Under the pieces are notes generated by a model. That model ran no database searches, was not told the DNA's origin, and was given only the letters and a program-made list of their open reading frames with translations. From Ecdyonurus torrentis (taxonomy: Eukaryota; Arthropoda; Insecta; Ephemeroptera; Heptageniidae): a stretch of 64,000 nt of DNA. A program made the translations under genes and the position numbers. The stretch covers positions 15,861,905 through 15,925,904 of the forward strand of contig OX439133.1 in assembly GCA_949318235.1 (NCBI GenBank). Direction: 5' to 3'. Every line of letters begins with the position of its first letter. Position 1 is the first letter of the stretch. Of this stretch, positions 12,940-26,845 are shown piece after piece.

Positions 12940-13247
12940 TTAAAGGCAAACAAAAAAATTGTGTAATATCCTAATAAACCTAAAAATCAACTTTGATTTG
13001 GCCGAAGTCATTGATTTCTAATTTATTTTTCATTCACAAAATGCCACTGGCGGTCGCTGACGTCACAGCTCGCCCGGTTTTCGCGCGCGTAAAAGAAGCA
13101 AGCTGTGACGTCAGTGACCGCCAGTGGCATTTTGTGAATGGAAAATAAATTAGAAATCAATGACTCCAGCCAAATCAACGTTGATTTTCAGGTTTGTTAG
13201 GATATTACACAACTTTTTTGTTCAAGGTGTTGTACGTACGCGTTTAA
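12940..13247. mobile_element. Palindromic TTAA-flanked MITE, family B copy 1
   Basis: This is a near-perfect foldback with a short central loop. Its arms include CACTGGCGGTC/GACCGCCAGTG and TGACGTCA on both sides. The outer ends are TTAAAGGC and GTTTAA. Copies at 37635, 40938 and 50062 have the same outer sequence but different arm centres. Confidence 0.75.
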
Positions 13248-13973
13248 GATGTTAAGATAGTATTCCACATTTCTCAAACAATTTCTGTCCTTGTGCGTAA
13301 CGTTCCAAGAGCATCAAGTCAATATCATAACACAATAATTAGAATAAAGTAATCCAGCAATGTCTTTCAGCTATAACCTCCTACATGCAAAAACTGAATT
13401 TCAATTTTTCTTAACCTCAACATAATACTCCTGAAATAAAATAAGTAATTTTATTTTTTAAATTTATTAAACTAATTGGAAATATTTATAAAATGTTACA
13501 ATTTTAATTTAAAATATTAAAAATGAAAATACTTAATTTTAAAATATAAATAACTTTTACTAACAAATATAAGTTTAATAAATATTTTTATAATTAAAAA
13601 ATAATACTTATTTATAATTAAAACTAAAACTAAAAATTTGAATTTAAAACATGTAGGTACTGTTTTAACTTTTAAGAAGTACATAAACCTAGAAGTACTT
13701 AACCTCTGACTTCTGAGTTCTGACTGAAAGGACCTTTTTCTTTTCTTCTCTTTTATTTCTTTCTTTTTTTTCTTTTCTAAATTTTTTTTTTCAGCATAAG
13801 TTTGCATTGCCTGCAATGGCTGCAGTAGCATGTGAACCAAAATTTAAATTGATTTGTCAATTAGTTATGTGGGAAAAAAAAAAATAACATGGGAAATATT
13901 GAACACCCAATTTTTCACACACATGCTATTGAAGACATTATAAACTTATGCTAAAAAATTTAAAAACATTTAA

Positions 13974-14004
<31 letters not shown>

Positions 14005-14166
14005 GTTCCGTCACGTTTAAGGTTGATCATTAATTTAATGTTTCATTTCAAGAAAATAAACCTTTTATTTACCTGTAGATATAATTAGACCCTAGCTTTT
14101 TCTGTCTACAGGATTCATGCATCTAAATGTCATGCATTCGATTTCATTATTATTATTATTTTCAGC

Positions 14167-14483
14167 TATAGGGTCTATATACATTCATGTTAAAGTCGAC
14201 GCCATAACTCAATAACATGGGTGGCATAGGAAAATAAATCATTTTGCCAGATTAAAACCACCATGCAATATTTTTGAGAGCATTGATGCTGTAAATATGT
14301 TGCATAAATATGTTGCATGATTAGTATCTCAAGTATGTTAGAAAAATAGCAATAACAAAAAATTAACCGATTTTCAAAAGAAAATTGGCTTAAATGAAGT
14401 TTGTCCTATGCTGAGCAATGTTATTCGCTACTCCAGTATGGCCTCCAAGCGCATTAAATATGACGTCATCCGCATACACCCTA
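14167..14483. mobile_element. MITE family D copy 2
   Basis: Same orientation and body as copy 1, with TATAGGGTCTAT at the left and CCGCATACACCCTA at the right. It carries a short internal duplication (AAATATGTTGCAT). Confidence 0.7.
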
Positions 14484-15569
14484 AGTTCCTTAAGTTTCAT
14501 AAAGTAAAATGAGATTTATAATAAGTATTAATAAGTAATGATGATTTAAACTTTTTAAATGCTAATAATAGAGAACGTTTTTTATTATTATATTTTTAAA
14601 TTCACCTATTAAAATGTGTAAAAATATCATATTTCAAAATTCATTTATCTTCATTATTAAATATTTCATTAACAAAGAATCTAAAAAAGAGAAAGAAAAA
14701 AATTATGCCAGTACGATTAACGGCACAGAAAATCTAATTTAATCTACAGGAAGACATGTATTAATTATTATCGTGGTACAGTATATAAAATGTGTGACAT
14801 TTTCACCATACAAATTTATGAACATTTTTACCTCAGTCACTGTACCATATGCCTAAAAATATTTCTGCAAGGTATTAAAATGTATTTCTGATATCCTCTG
14901 GGAATATAAAATATCATTATAAAAATGCTTTTTTCTTTTTATGTTCTTCTTTCTTTATGATAGAAAATTGAATGATATTTTTATGGACTCTTTTTTCTTT
15001 ATGTTTTTGTTAGAAAAATAAAATAAAAACAAAGATATATAAAGACATCAAAAGTATTAATGGAACACTAACATCTTGGTCGCCATCTTGGTGGTTATGT
15101 ATTTATTCAGCAAATTACTGTTTATTCTTTTTTATTTTATTCTCACGTCTTAAATTTTTAATTATGAATTTAAGGGATGTTTAGTAAGAAAACTTTTTTT
15201 TCTGAAATTCATATGTTGATTCCATGATTTTTTGAAAGACAAATGATACAAATTTCTTGATAAAAGATTATCAGATAAAGGAGAAAAAAAAAATTGGATT
15301 TTTGTTTAAGCATGCATATGGCGACAATAACAAAAAATTACATATTTGGAATGTGGGGTATTGGCGAGGTGTGTAGGATAAGCTAAGATTCAAGTTACAA
15401 ATAATTTTTATCATTGAATGTTTATAATTATCATCGAGTTAGCGAGGGTATTTTTACAAAATAATGTTAATTTTATAAAAAGCTAAAAATTTCTTTTAAC
15501 TATATTATAATATTTTTCATGGCAGCTAAATTATTTTTTTCATTAAAAAGATGATTAATAATTTCTGTT

Positions 15570-15735
15570 TGATGCTGCTAACAGGTTTAATTACGTTTTC
15601 AAGTATGCAAGAAAAATAATAAGAAGAAAAAAGTTAACTGTGTAATTTTTCAAAGAAAATAGCCAGAAACGAAATTTGTCCTATATGCTGAGCAATGCTA
15701 TGCATTGCTCCAGTCTGGCAGCAAAGCGCATTTCC
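15570..15735. mobile_element. MITE family D, diverged partial copy
   Basis: Only the right half is recognisable (GTTTTCAAGTATG, then TTTGTCCTATATGCTGAGCAATG and AAAGCGCATT). A poly(T) run follows where the right end should be. Confidence 0.55.
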
Positions 15736-15835
15736 GTTTTTTTTTTTTTTTTTTTTTATGTCTACACATTATACAATTTTCAATGAAATTACCGCAGTAT
15801 CACATTTTCATGATAAACTATTCCTGCACATTTTT

Positions 15836-15874
<39 letters not shown>

Positions 15875-16453
15875 ACATATTAATGTCTATTAGTTATAAA
15901 AATTAGAAATTATTGTACTTAAATTATATCAGACAATTTCGCATGCGCGGGGAAAAAAGTTTTCATTATTAATTATAATTATTGATATTTGTGATCCACT
16001 TTAGTCCAATTTAATTACCAAATAGTTGTATTACGGAGAGTAAATCCTTTTCACTAATTTTTAAATTTAATGCAAGTAGATATTATAATTTTAAAATATT
16101 TATCATGTTATACTTACAAGAAATTGTAATTTAATATTTTGTTATTACAATTATAAATCAAATTCCGCTTTATATCAAAATTATTACTTTCAAGCAAATA
16201 AAAATAACTATTTTAAACAAAACCAAAACAATTAAAATATTAAAAAAAAAATAATAATAATAAATTGAGGGGGGGGGGGTGAGAAAACAGACTAACTCAC
16301 TAAACAAAATAGATACAGACAATACGTATCGTAGATATATATAATGTGCTAGCAGATTACTTAATATTCATTTCTCAATTTAACGTATTTTCTTAGGGGA
16401 GGAATGAAGCAGCTAGAACTCTTTTTATTATTATTATGTGTATTATATATATT

Positions 16454-16572
<119 letters not shown>

Positions 16573-18086
16573 ATACTTAAAATTGTCTATAAACGCTTAC
16601 TGATGTGAGCCATAAAGCTATTAATTTCCTAAAATTTAAACAGCTTGATTTTTTTTTTTTTTTTTTTTTTTTTTATATATATTTTACTTTAAATTTGGAA
16701 AAACATTCAGCTTTTAAGCTCAGGAAACTACAGTAATAATTTCAAAATCGAGAAAAATTCTTACTCGAGTTGCAGTTTATTATCCATATAAGACAGCATG
16801 TCAAAATCAAGACAGATTTGCGCAGTTGACTGCCAGCACTTTTTTAAAGTAGTATTTGTTAGGCTCTATGTTTATTTTCACACTAAACCTCACTTTTGCA
16901 AGTGTTCTATTACGTTGATTGAGAAGCACTTACACAAAATTAATCCTAAATTTCTTAGTTACGTAAGTTACTGCGTATATAATACAACTAACATTCAAAC
17001 AATGTTCAACTGTAAGACAGTGCATACAGTTTAGAAATTTAGGGCTGTCTTCACCAATCTTTAAATGCAAAACTCAAAAGTTAACCCTTTCTAATTATTT
17101 ATAAGGTTAAATTGAAATGTTTAATAGTCCCGCTTACTTATTAAAAAGAAAAAAAAATACCATTGGGTCTGATAGATTTTAAATATGATAGGCGCTGATT
17201 CGTGTTTAAAAACTTTCATGGCAATGTTATTTGCGTCATAGTTTTTAAATTTATATATTTTTTTTATGATATTTGATTTGCTAAACGCACTAACCGATGT
17301 TCAGCTTGTTTTGAATTACAAGCATTGCACTTAACTAAATCCTTGTTAAGAGTTTCAAGTTTAACATTTCATTGCCATCTCGAGTCCAGCTTCACATTTA
17401 ATACTTTCCAGCACAACTAAAATTTTATATTTCTTTGTTAAAGATGTCTTATATAGAATTTCAAAGCACGATGAATGAACAAAAGAAAAGATCAGATGAA
17501 TTTAATCGGCTGATCCTAATAACAGGATTGGCATTTACCTAACTTTATAAAAATATTAAATAAATAAAATACTAAATATTAAGAAAGAAAAGAAAAAACG
17601 CATATTTGCAAATATTTTATTATCTTTCCATTGAAATAACAACAATAAAATATAAAAGTGATTATTATATATTTTTAAATAAAATATTAACAAATAAAAG
17701 TATTATATATAAAAAAAAAAAAATAGAAAATTAAAATAATATTTTATCTTTTTCACTAATTATTACATTTTATATTCTTTCTTAAAAATATTTGTTATGA
17801 ACTTATTTTGTATGCCACATTTTCAAAAATGTTTTTGCTTTTTAATTAGCATACATAATACAACATTTTGTTGATGTTGTTCTATTACAGTAGCTCTTAC
17901 AAGTCCATATTGTATCCATTAAAAATCATTAGATTCTCTCTTTTTTTTTTCTTTCTACAAACATTATTATTTCTCTTCTTTTTCTTCTCTCTCTATCTCT
18001 CTGTCTCTGTCTCTGTCTCGACATGTTATTTTACATTTGCCACTTAAAAAAACAGGAAATACTAATTTTTTAAACAAGAAGGAAAA

Positions 18087-18089
<3 letters not shown>

Positions 18090-18131
<42 letters not shown>
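18090..18131. repeat. Poly(T) tract of about 42 bp
   Basis: A pure T run with no recognisable retroelement next to it. Confidence 0.9.
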
Positions 18132-18135
<4 letters not shown>

Positions 18136-18669
18136 AAGTTCGTCTACCGTTCTATTTAAAGAACCACTACTAACAAAGTAAAATATCACTTTATTTTTAT
18201 AAAGTTTGCATAAAGATTACAGAAAAAATCACAACAAAAGAGATTATTTCTATACAATAGAAAATATTGGTAAACAAAAATTGTTAATAAACCGATATTA
18301 AAAATTATTGAACATGTATTGATTGCAGTTTTGTAATTTACTGAGAGAGAATCAAAATATTTTATTAGTTTTATTGATAATTGATTTCTAAATTAATGTC
18401 TACATATTAGATTTTTAGTTATTTAAATACTGAATTTAAAAAGTAAATTAAAATTTGCTTAGACTAAAACTATCATTCAACATTATTTGGTAAATACGTG
18501 GCGCTCGTTAAAAATAAAGAAGAAGCGTGTCAATGCGATCTCTCTTTGGACACAATCTTGCAAGATTACAGCAGTGCTATAAAGTCGTCTTTGATTCTTT
18601 AAACTAACATTCATAAATATTAATAATATTGTACATTTTAGAATAAATATGAACATTTCAAATTTATTA

Positions 18670-18774
<105 letters not shown>

Positions 18775-19302
18775 GATTATTAAAACATACAATCAATGAA
18801 CTTGCACTTCGACGCCATATGAGTAGTTTTTTTTTTAATTATTATTATTATTATTATTATTATTAAAAATTATTACTCATAACTATTATAGAAAACTGTT
18901 GTTCAATGTTAAAATGAGCTGTTTACACCTGAGAAAAATATTGAAATTATAGTAACACATTAATTTCCCTGAAAAAGACCAAAAATGATGTGTGTACTAT
19001 GTTTACTGTGCAAATAATGCATTATGCTCATGATAAGCATGGCATTAGCGTGCAATTACATCTAACTACCTCGTAGAGTAGTGGACTTTATTAGATTTTT
19101 TTCTTTGTGTTTTCTTTTTAATTTATTTTATTTATTCATTTTTTTTTTTTTTACATTTTTTGGTAAAAAAAAAAAAAAAAAAATAGAGAATATACTTAGC
19201 GAAATCTCATGCTAATTATTTTCACTAATTTTATTTTATTATAATTGTATGTTTTTATTATTATTATTATTTAACATTGTTTTTTTGTTTCTGTTGTCAG
19301 GT

Positions 19303-20642
19303 ATGATTGGTGCCCCGGTGTTAGTGCTGCTGACTGTGACACTAGGGGTGCATGCTGGACCACAAGCAGTCGAGACATCGCAACCACAATCATCTGTCCA
19401 GTCTTCAAACCTTCATGTTCTCAGTCAGGGAGATGAAAACCAAAGCGCTCTCTGCGATGGTGAGTGGACTTGTCAATTCAATTTTGTTTTAATAATAATA
19501 TGCGTCAATATTTCATTTATTGAGTTACTGATTTATTTATTTATAAATTTATTAAATTTATTAATTAATTTATTTATTTATTGTTCATTTATTTATTTGT
19601 TTGTTGCATAAAAAATAAATTAATATAAGGATTATAATTTTATACAGAACTAAAGAAGACCTTTAAAAATGAGGGAGGGGGAGTATAAAAATATAATCTT
19701 ACGTTAGTATTTATTATTATTATTATTATTATTAATTATAATAAATAAACATGACGAAAATATATTATATGTTGTAAGTTGATTGAATGCCATGACTAAA
19801 CAGTTCTTGCATTATTTTCCCCAGGAGATGACAGATGCACCGCGATTCTTGTTGCTGACAACGAACCCTGTGACATCCCAGAAATTTGCGACGATGAAAA
19901 TTTGAGTGAAGAAAAACGAACCTTCTCAAACTGGGGTGGAAAAAGAGCATCTGAATTTTCAAATTGGGGTGGTAAACGTGCTCCTGAATTTTCAACCTGG
20001 GGAGGAAAACGTGCTCCTGAGTTTTCTAACTGGGGTGGAAAACGTGCTCCTGAGTTTTCTAACTGGGGTGGAAAACGTGCCGCTGAATTTTCTAATTGGG
20101 GTGGAAAGCGAGCTCCTGAATTCTCTAACTGGGGTGGAAAGCGTGCCCCTGAATTTTCTAATTGGGGTGGCAAAAGGGCAGAATTTTCGAATTGGGGTGG
20201 AAAGCGATCAGCTGCATTTTCGAATTGGGGTGGTAAAAGAGTCCCATTTACATCATGGGGTGGGAAAAGAGTCCCCTTTACATCATGGGGAGGTAAACGA
20301 GGCCCTGCTTTCTCAAATTGGGGTGGTAAAAGAGTGCCATTTGCAAACTGGGGTGGAAAAAGGAACGACGAAGAAGAAGTAAAAAGAGGTACTTTTAATT
20401 CATGGGGTGGAAAGAGGGTCCCATTTTCATCTTGGGGTGGTAAAAGGGCTGATTTTTCAAGTTGGGGAGGAAAACGATCAGATGATGAATTAAGAGATAA
20501 AAGGGCTACTTCTGATGGTAAAAGGACATCAGATCAAAGGTCTAAAATGGAAAAGGAACGATTATTAACAAGTGGCGAAACAATTGCAATTCGTAGAGGT
20601 ACCGTAGATTTCTTTCCTTGGGGTGGAAAAAGATCTAATTAA
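19303..20642 (+). CDS. Lk: Leucokinin (kinin) neuropeptide precursor
   Basis: The CDS joins 19303-19459 and 19825-20642 (phase 1 intron) and encodes 324 aa. An acceptor (ctgttgtcag) ends two bases before the ATG, so a 5'UTR exon lies upstream. Residues 1-18 are a signal peptide (VLVLLTVTLGVHA). A spacer carries four Cys at 51, 57, 68 and 74. From residue 85 there are 18 units of FxxWG-G-KR: mostly FSNWG, plus FSTWG, FTSWG, FANWG, FNSWG, FSSWG and a final FFPWG. After KR cleavage and use of the second Gly for amidation each gives an FxxWG-amide. That is the kinin signature, known in insects for diuresis, gut motility and feeding. Units 1-17 are packed with 1-4 residue leaders (an 8-residue NDEEEVKR spacer precedes unit 15); before the last there is a basic spacer of about 40 residues with other KR sites. 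Polyadenylation signals follow at 20766 and just after the stop. Confidence 0.95.
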
Positions 20643-23227
20643 ATAAAAAATCATGTGTTAAAAAATTGTAAAGAAAATGTAAAAAAAAAAGTAAAAGATA
20701 AAAAAGAAATGATAAAAAAAATAATAACTTATGTTGTAAAATTGTATGAATGATAATTTTATTAAAATAAAATACCACTCTCTTGTTATTCTAAGTTTAT
20801 TTTTTTAGTCAATAAATATCGTCAAATACAATAAAATATTAAATATATGGCTAAAATAATTTATTTTATTTGCACTTTTATTATTGCACACTTTGTTTTT
20901 GGCTGGCTGGGAAAAAAATAATTAAATTCATTTGTATAATTTTTTTTCATTATACAAAATTTCATGTTAGGTATACGCTATGACAAATAATACTGCATTG
21001 GTGTACATACGTTTTAAGAGTAAATAATAAAATCATTATAATTTATTAAATTTAAGAGAGCACGAATTTTAATTACTTTATAGATTGCAACCTTTTTTGT
21101 GATAGAATACGTCAAATAAAGTAAAAATAATAATAATAATTAAAACGTACCGTAACTCTGCATATAAAATGTAAAAACTATAAGTCGAAAGCTACGTATT
21201 TGTAAAAAAATGAGTATTATTATACAAATTGTGTATTTTGTTATTTTGTGTGTACTTATTTTATTTTAATTTACTCTATTAAATTAAATTACTATTAAAA
21301 GTAATTGAATTATAATCTAATTGATTAGAACTATTTCTAATCTATTTATCAATTACATCAAAATTAATTTTGATGTTTAAATTTAAATTTCTGGGGAAAA
21401 ATTACGAAATTGTTATTTTATTATTATTTTTTTTTTTAATATACATTTAAAATTATAAAATAATAAATATCAAAATTTTCATAGATAATATATGTTTCAA
21501 AATCTTATATTTTTACTTTTCCACAATCCTCTTTTAGTATACATTTTTAAAAGTATGATTCTTTTTTTTTTTTCTTTTTTTTTTTTTTTAAGTGCTCGAG
21601 CAAGTTTAAAGTTTAGACATTTTCGATCGTGAAAAACTATCACACATTGAAATATAGTAAGTGCATAATATTTATACTCTTTTTTTTTAAAAGTCTATAT
21701 ATCTTAAATTAATTCTTGTTTTTAATAATCTGTAAATGTTATTGCGCATCTTTTGACTTTAAATAAGAATATCCATGAAAAAAAGTTCCATCGAGTACGC
21801 AGTGGTGTTCGCCTTTGAGCTTCCAGCTCCTTCATTATAGGTATGCATTGCAGGTGTTCCAAGTCATCAACTTTTATTTTGCATACAATTACAGGGGTAG
21901 AGTAGAAGTAAGGCAGGACTTGGTGGGGACTTGTTCCACACCATAAAAATATTAATTAATTTCGAGAGTATGGAACTTCTCTTTTTCCCCTTAAAGTCGC
22001 AGCATAAGAGTATATAACTAATTCTACCCCTGCATACAAATTATATAAATAATACGTATACATACATTATTTATATAATTATTATAATTATTAAAATATA
22101 TATGCCTATCGGGCTTTATCCTATATTTGCAGTTCATCCGCCTAGGCTCAATACTCCGCATTCCCTCGATCTTATTAATCCTCCAAAATGTATTAACTAT
22201 ATGCATATATATTACAATAAATTCATAAAAATATATTATTAAAATTATATAATTTTAAATTATTTACCCTTCATTCAAGAGGTTATCAGAATTCATAACG
22301 ATCATTCCGTATATATATATAAAACCTGAATCATATGACCCATGACCATGCAATTTCTTTATTTTCATATCGAGTTTTTAATAAACTGTACTGTATGCTA
22401 ATAAACAGGATTTAGGTACGATTAGTATATTATTACGGTATATAAATCGCCATATATCACACTGTCCAGCATCCAGCGTATGCAGAACATCTATTAGGTA
22501 TATATATAATTATATATATGTGTGTGTGTGTGTGTGTGTGAGTGTATAGTGAACAAACACACTTAATGTTAGAATATGTTTTATTCTATCATGTTCTGTA
22601 TGCTTTCAATACAAAGTACATACATACAGTACTGTAAATCAAAATTCAAGTATCAAAATACAACCATTCAATTGTCCTTTAAAGCATTACTTGAGCTATA
22701 AATATTTCAATTTATACGTAGCTCACTTTGTTCGTAAAATATCACTAAAAAATAAACCACTTCTTAAATTCTGGATGACAACAAAACAATGGACATCATA
22801 TTCTAACGTATTTTTCTATATTAAAGTAATTTTAATTTACGTTGACATTTAATGACTTTTTAAGAATATATATTTAATATTCCACCTGCAAAATATTATA
22901 ACAAAAAATTTATTACTTACCGAGAAATTTGCAAAATTGTCACAAAATTTAATCAAAACACCCAAAAATGTCAAACCCAGCTGTTCATCATTTTGCACGT
23001 GTATATTGAAGTAGTTCCAATTTCTGTCACTTTGGCAGCACGTACTAAAAATAAAAAATTAGTTCAAAAATGTGCCACTAGATGACTAAAATTTGCAAAA
23101 AAAAAAAAAAAAAAAATGTTTATTTTAGCGATCGTCAATTTTGTTTACAAAACAAAACCATGGAAATGTAGTGTAATGGGAAAATGTTGTGCTTTTTTTC
23201 ATAAATTTTGTAACTGACAGTGTTGTT
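20643..23227. other. Kinin 3' end and intergenic region
   Basis: AATAAA motifs at 20642-20647 and 20766-20771 can end the kinin transcript. Beyond them I see no gene. An inverted pair, TTTGCATACAATTACAGGGGTAGA and its inverse at the right, bounds 21880-22035 and suggests a short foldback element. A (TG)n run of about 20 bp lies at 22519-22540. The rest is AT-rich. Confidence 0.55.
20766..20771 (+). terminator. Probable kinin polyadenylation signal
   Basis: AATAAA about 125 bp after the kinin stop codon. Another AATAAA overlaps the stop region. Confidence 0.55.
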
Positions 23228-26200
23228 ATGATGAGCAGATATAGAAAAACTGATAAAACAGAATTTAATGAACAAATTAATATAAAAGAAAAGAAAGAAT
23301 TACAAAATGGAGCAACTAAAAAAGTTGTTAAAATATCTGAAGAATCGCCAACCATTGTCGATGAAAGTAAGTTTTAGCTCAAATTTGACTGGTTTTAACA
23401 TCGATTTTTTATTTTATTTGCACACAATATTGTTGAAAATAAATATAAAATATAATTATGGTAAATGTACTAGTTATATCGGCAGCTTAAGGGTCTTAAG
23501 GTTGAAATTTCTATAGTATTGTTGAGAAAAGCAGCCATACCGACACTGCCGCAGTTATCGGCACCCCCCATTTTCGGCAGTTTATCTCGGCCCCCTTTAG
23601 TGATAAAATAGTTTGTAGGTAGTGGTATGGAAACTAGACGAAATTCTAAGATGGTTGGTACTAGTTAGAATCTCGTAAACTTAATACTTTCGCCGTAAAA
23701 AGAGCCTGCCGATAACTGCGGCCTGCCGATAACTATATAGTACAATTATGTACCATACGTCTGATAAAAAGTTAGGTATATAAATATTACTAAAACATAA
23801 TATTGAAAATTTCAGCCGTCAGAAAGCCACGTCCAAAATCTGCAGACATTCGTCCTAGATCCAAAAGCTTGCCTCGTCGTCCTATGAGTGCGCAAATTTC
23901 AAATCGACCGATTACCCAACAGATCAGGGTCAGAGGTCATCGACCTAGCAGTGCTCAGATCATAACATCAAAAGAAAAACATTCTGAGAGAAGAGACCTG
24001 ATTGCAAGTTTTAACAGAAGTTTACGACTATTAGGATTACATGTGGAAGAACTTGTCACTAATAGGAGTCCTACGAGACCTCCGAGGTAAATATGCAATC
24101 AATATTTAAAATAAATAAATTGCAATCAATGCAATGTTTCTGTTAAATGTTTATTCTATTGTGTGGGTGGTGGTGCGCTTTTTTTTTTGCCCGATTTTAA
24201 CGATTTTAGTCACATTTGCTCGCTGCCATTATTTCAATGTACTGTGCATGCATGCATGTAAGTAGAAACATAAGCGTATGTGACCGAAATCGCTTTAAGT
24301 CGGCCTCAAAACAGTTGTTCTTTTACCAGTCAATATAAATGTTGTAAATAGATAGTGACGTCATGATCAAGCGTTCTTAACAAAAGAACGTCTGATGATT
24401 TAAAAGCTCAATATTTGTGTGTAGTTTACAGAATCAAATAATATTTTCTCTTTGCACATAGGGTCGAAGGTCCAAGTTTCCAAACTCGACTTCACTCACG
24501 CACTGTGTCGTTGGAGAACATCCGAGCATCTGCCATGGAGGGTCAAAGGTTACGAGATAGAAGAGCGGTGGCCAGTGCCGTGTATCAAGAGTGGTATTTT
24601 AGTAAACTGCAACAGGAAAGAGAGAGAAGAGAGAGGGAGAATGAAAAGAGAGAATTAGCTGAAGAAGAGAGAGAGAAGGTAAGAAAAATGAGTTTTGTAA
24701 AGAAGTAGGTCCTAGCCTAAACAAGATGAAAGGAGAAACAAATCTTGAGTATTCAATGTATCATTTTTTTCTTTTTTTCAAATTACAATTAAAGGCAAGG
24801 GCTTGCAAAATATGTAGCTGAAGTATTTAAAAAATAGTTGGGGGGAAAAAAAAAGTACTGTAAATCTTTTGATTATGTATACACATATCAATAAAAATTA
24901 ATATCTTTCAGAATATTATATGAAAATTTTTAATGCAGCCTCATTTAGTTTGAAAAAAATCAATATTTTTGAAAAGTGTTGGCTTTTATGTTACACTGTA
25001 TTATACGTATTAGCAGTAAATTGATAGTGAAAAGGAAATCAGCTCGACCCGTTTTTCTTACTATTTTAATCTAAATAGATTTGCTTACCTTTTTTGTTCC
25101 TATATATTTGTACAGAGAAAAGCAGAGTTACAATCAAAAGCAGAAGAAAATTTCTTGGTGTGGAAATGTCGTAAGGATCGAGAAGCTGCAGAATTGAGAG
25201 AAAAACAAAAACAGCAAGAGGTGGAAATGCAGAAATTGAGAGCAGATGCAGCTAAAATACAAAAAGTTCTTGCAGATTGGAATAATGTTAAGGTAAAAAA
25301 TTATTCATGTATTTACTTTTTTTTTTATATAAAAAGTATAATATTCACTGATATATCAACTTCATGATGCATAACCAGTGGAACAGAAGCTACATTGGAA
25401 AATGAAAGGAATCCCTAATTTTCTATCCTTTACTATTGTGGGATTCATTCGAGATTTTAAGGATTGTTGTTTGTTCAGTTTTGCTTTTTTTTTTTTTTTT
25501 TTTTTTTTCCCAGGATCAAAATGAATTTTCCTTATAATGTAAATAATTATTTTAATAATAAATTACTAGTTTGAGTATTTCAAAATTATCACATTACAAC
25601 TATAGGCTATCCTAATCATTCATAATTACTTTTAGTGATGAAACTACTAAGATCTCTATCTTCAAGATATTAAAAGTTACTTTTATTCTCTAACATCATG
25701 GTAGTTTGGTTTTGGGGTACATTTAATTTCATTTATTATTATTAATATAAACTTCATAAATGTGCTGATTTCCTAATATTTTATAAGAAGTATCTGTAAA
25801 AGAAATCTTATTTCTAATAAAACCAACATTTTTTATTCTTTGCAGACCGTACAATTACGTAAAGCAGCCAAAGAAAAGAAAGAAAAAGAGGCAAAAGAAG
25901 CCGAGAAGAAGAGAAAGGACGAAGCGGAAAAACAGCAACATGCCAGAGAAGTGAGTGAAATTAATGTTTTAAACATTCATTCATTCATTCATTCATTCAT
26001 TCATTCATTCATTCATTCATTCATTCATTCATTCATTCATTCATTCATTCATTCATTCACTCAATAAACATCATAAGAAAATCCATAGCCCCTTATAGTT
26101 AGGCAACTTGTTGGTCATATGTATGCAACTGGTTGCATAGCTCAACATTTTTGCAGGCGCTATTATTATTTTTTTTTATTCACTTATTTTTGCCAAAATG

Positions 26201-26790
26201 CATATTATTATTATTTAATAAGGTCCTTACATGAAAATAATATGCAAATCGAGAAAGAACTTGATTTTTAATTAAATTATGCTTGTTATTAGTATTATTT
26301 TGTTGCACTGAAATGATGTATATATTTGATAATTTTTCAAAGATACAAAAAGAATAAATTATCATGTCAATGCTCATTGCAGTAGGTCCAAAATATTCAT
26401 AGTTAATATCACATTATTTTTTTTTAAATTAATAGTAATAAAAAAGGGTCACAATAGGATTTTTTTTTCTATAGACTTAATTTTGAAGATACTTAAATAA
26501 TTTTTATTCATTTCTACTAAGGTTTTAAAGAGTTTGTTTAATGAAAATAAAAAGAGTTAAATTTCTATAGCTATGCAAACTTTGTTACAGGCTTATGCTT
26601 CTTGGCAAAAGAAAACTACTGGACAACAAAGGAAAAAAGCAGAGAAAGATCAAAAATTGAGAGAGCTGGACGAGAGAAAGAGACATAAAATGTTGGAGCG
26701 TAAAATTGAAGCTCAGGAATGTTTTATATCATGGAAATCTAATAAGGATAAACAGTTGAAGAATAAAATTAAACAAATCAGGTTGGTTTA

Positions 26791-26845
<55 letters not shown>

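Noticed and set aside
19796..20173. A minus-strand frame with PPQLENSGARF repeats
   Set aside because: It is the shadow of the kinin repeats on the other strand.
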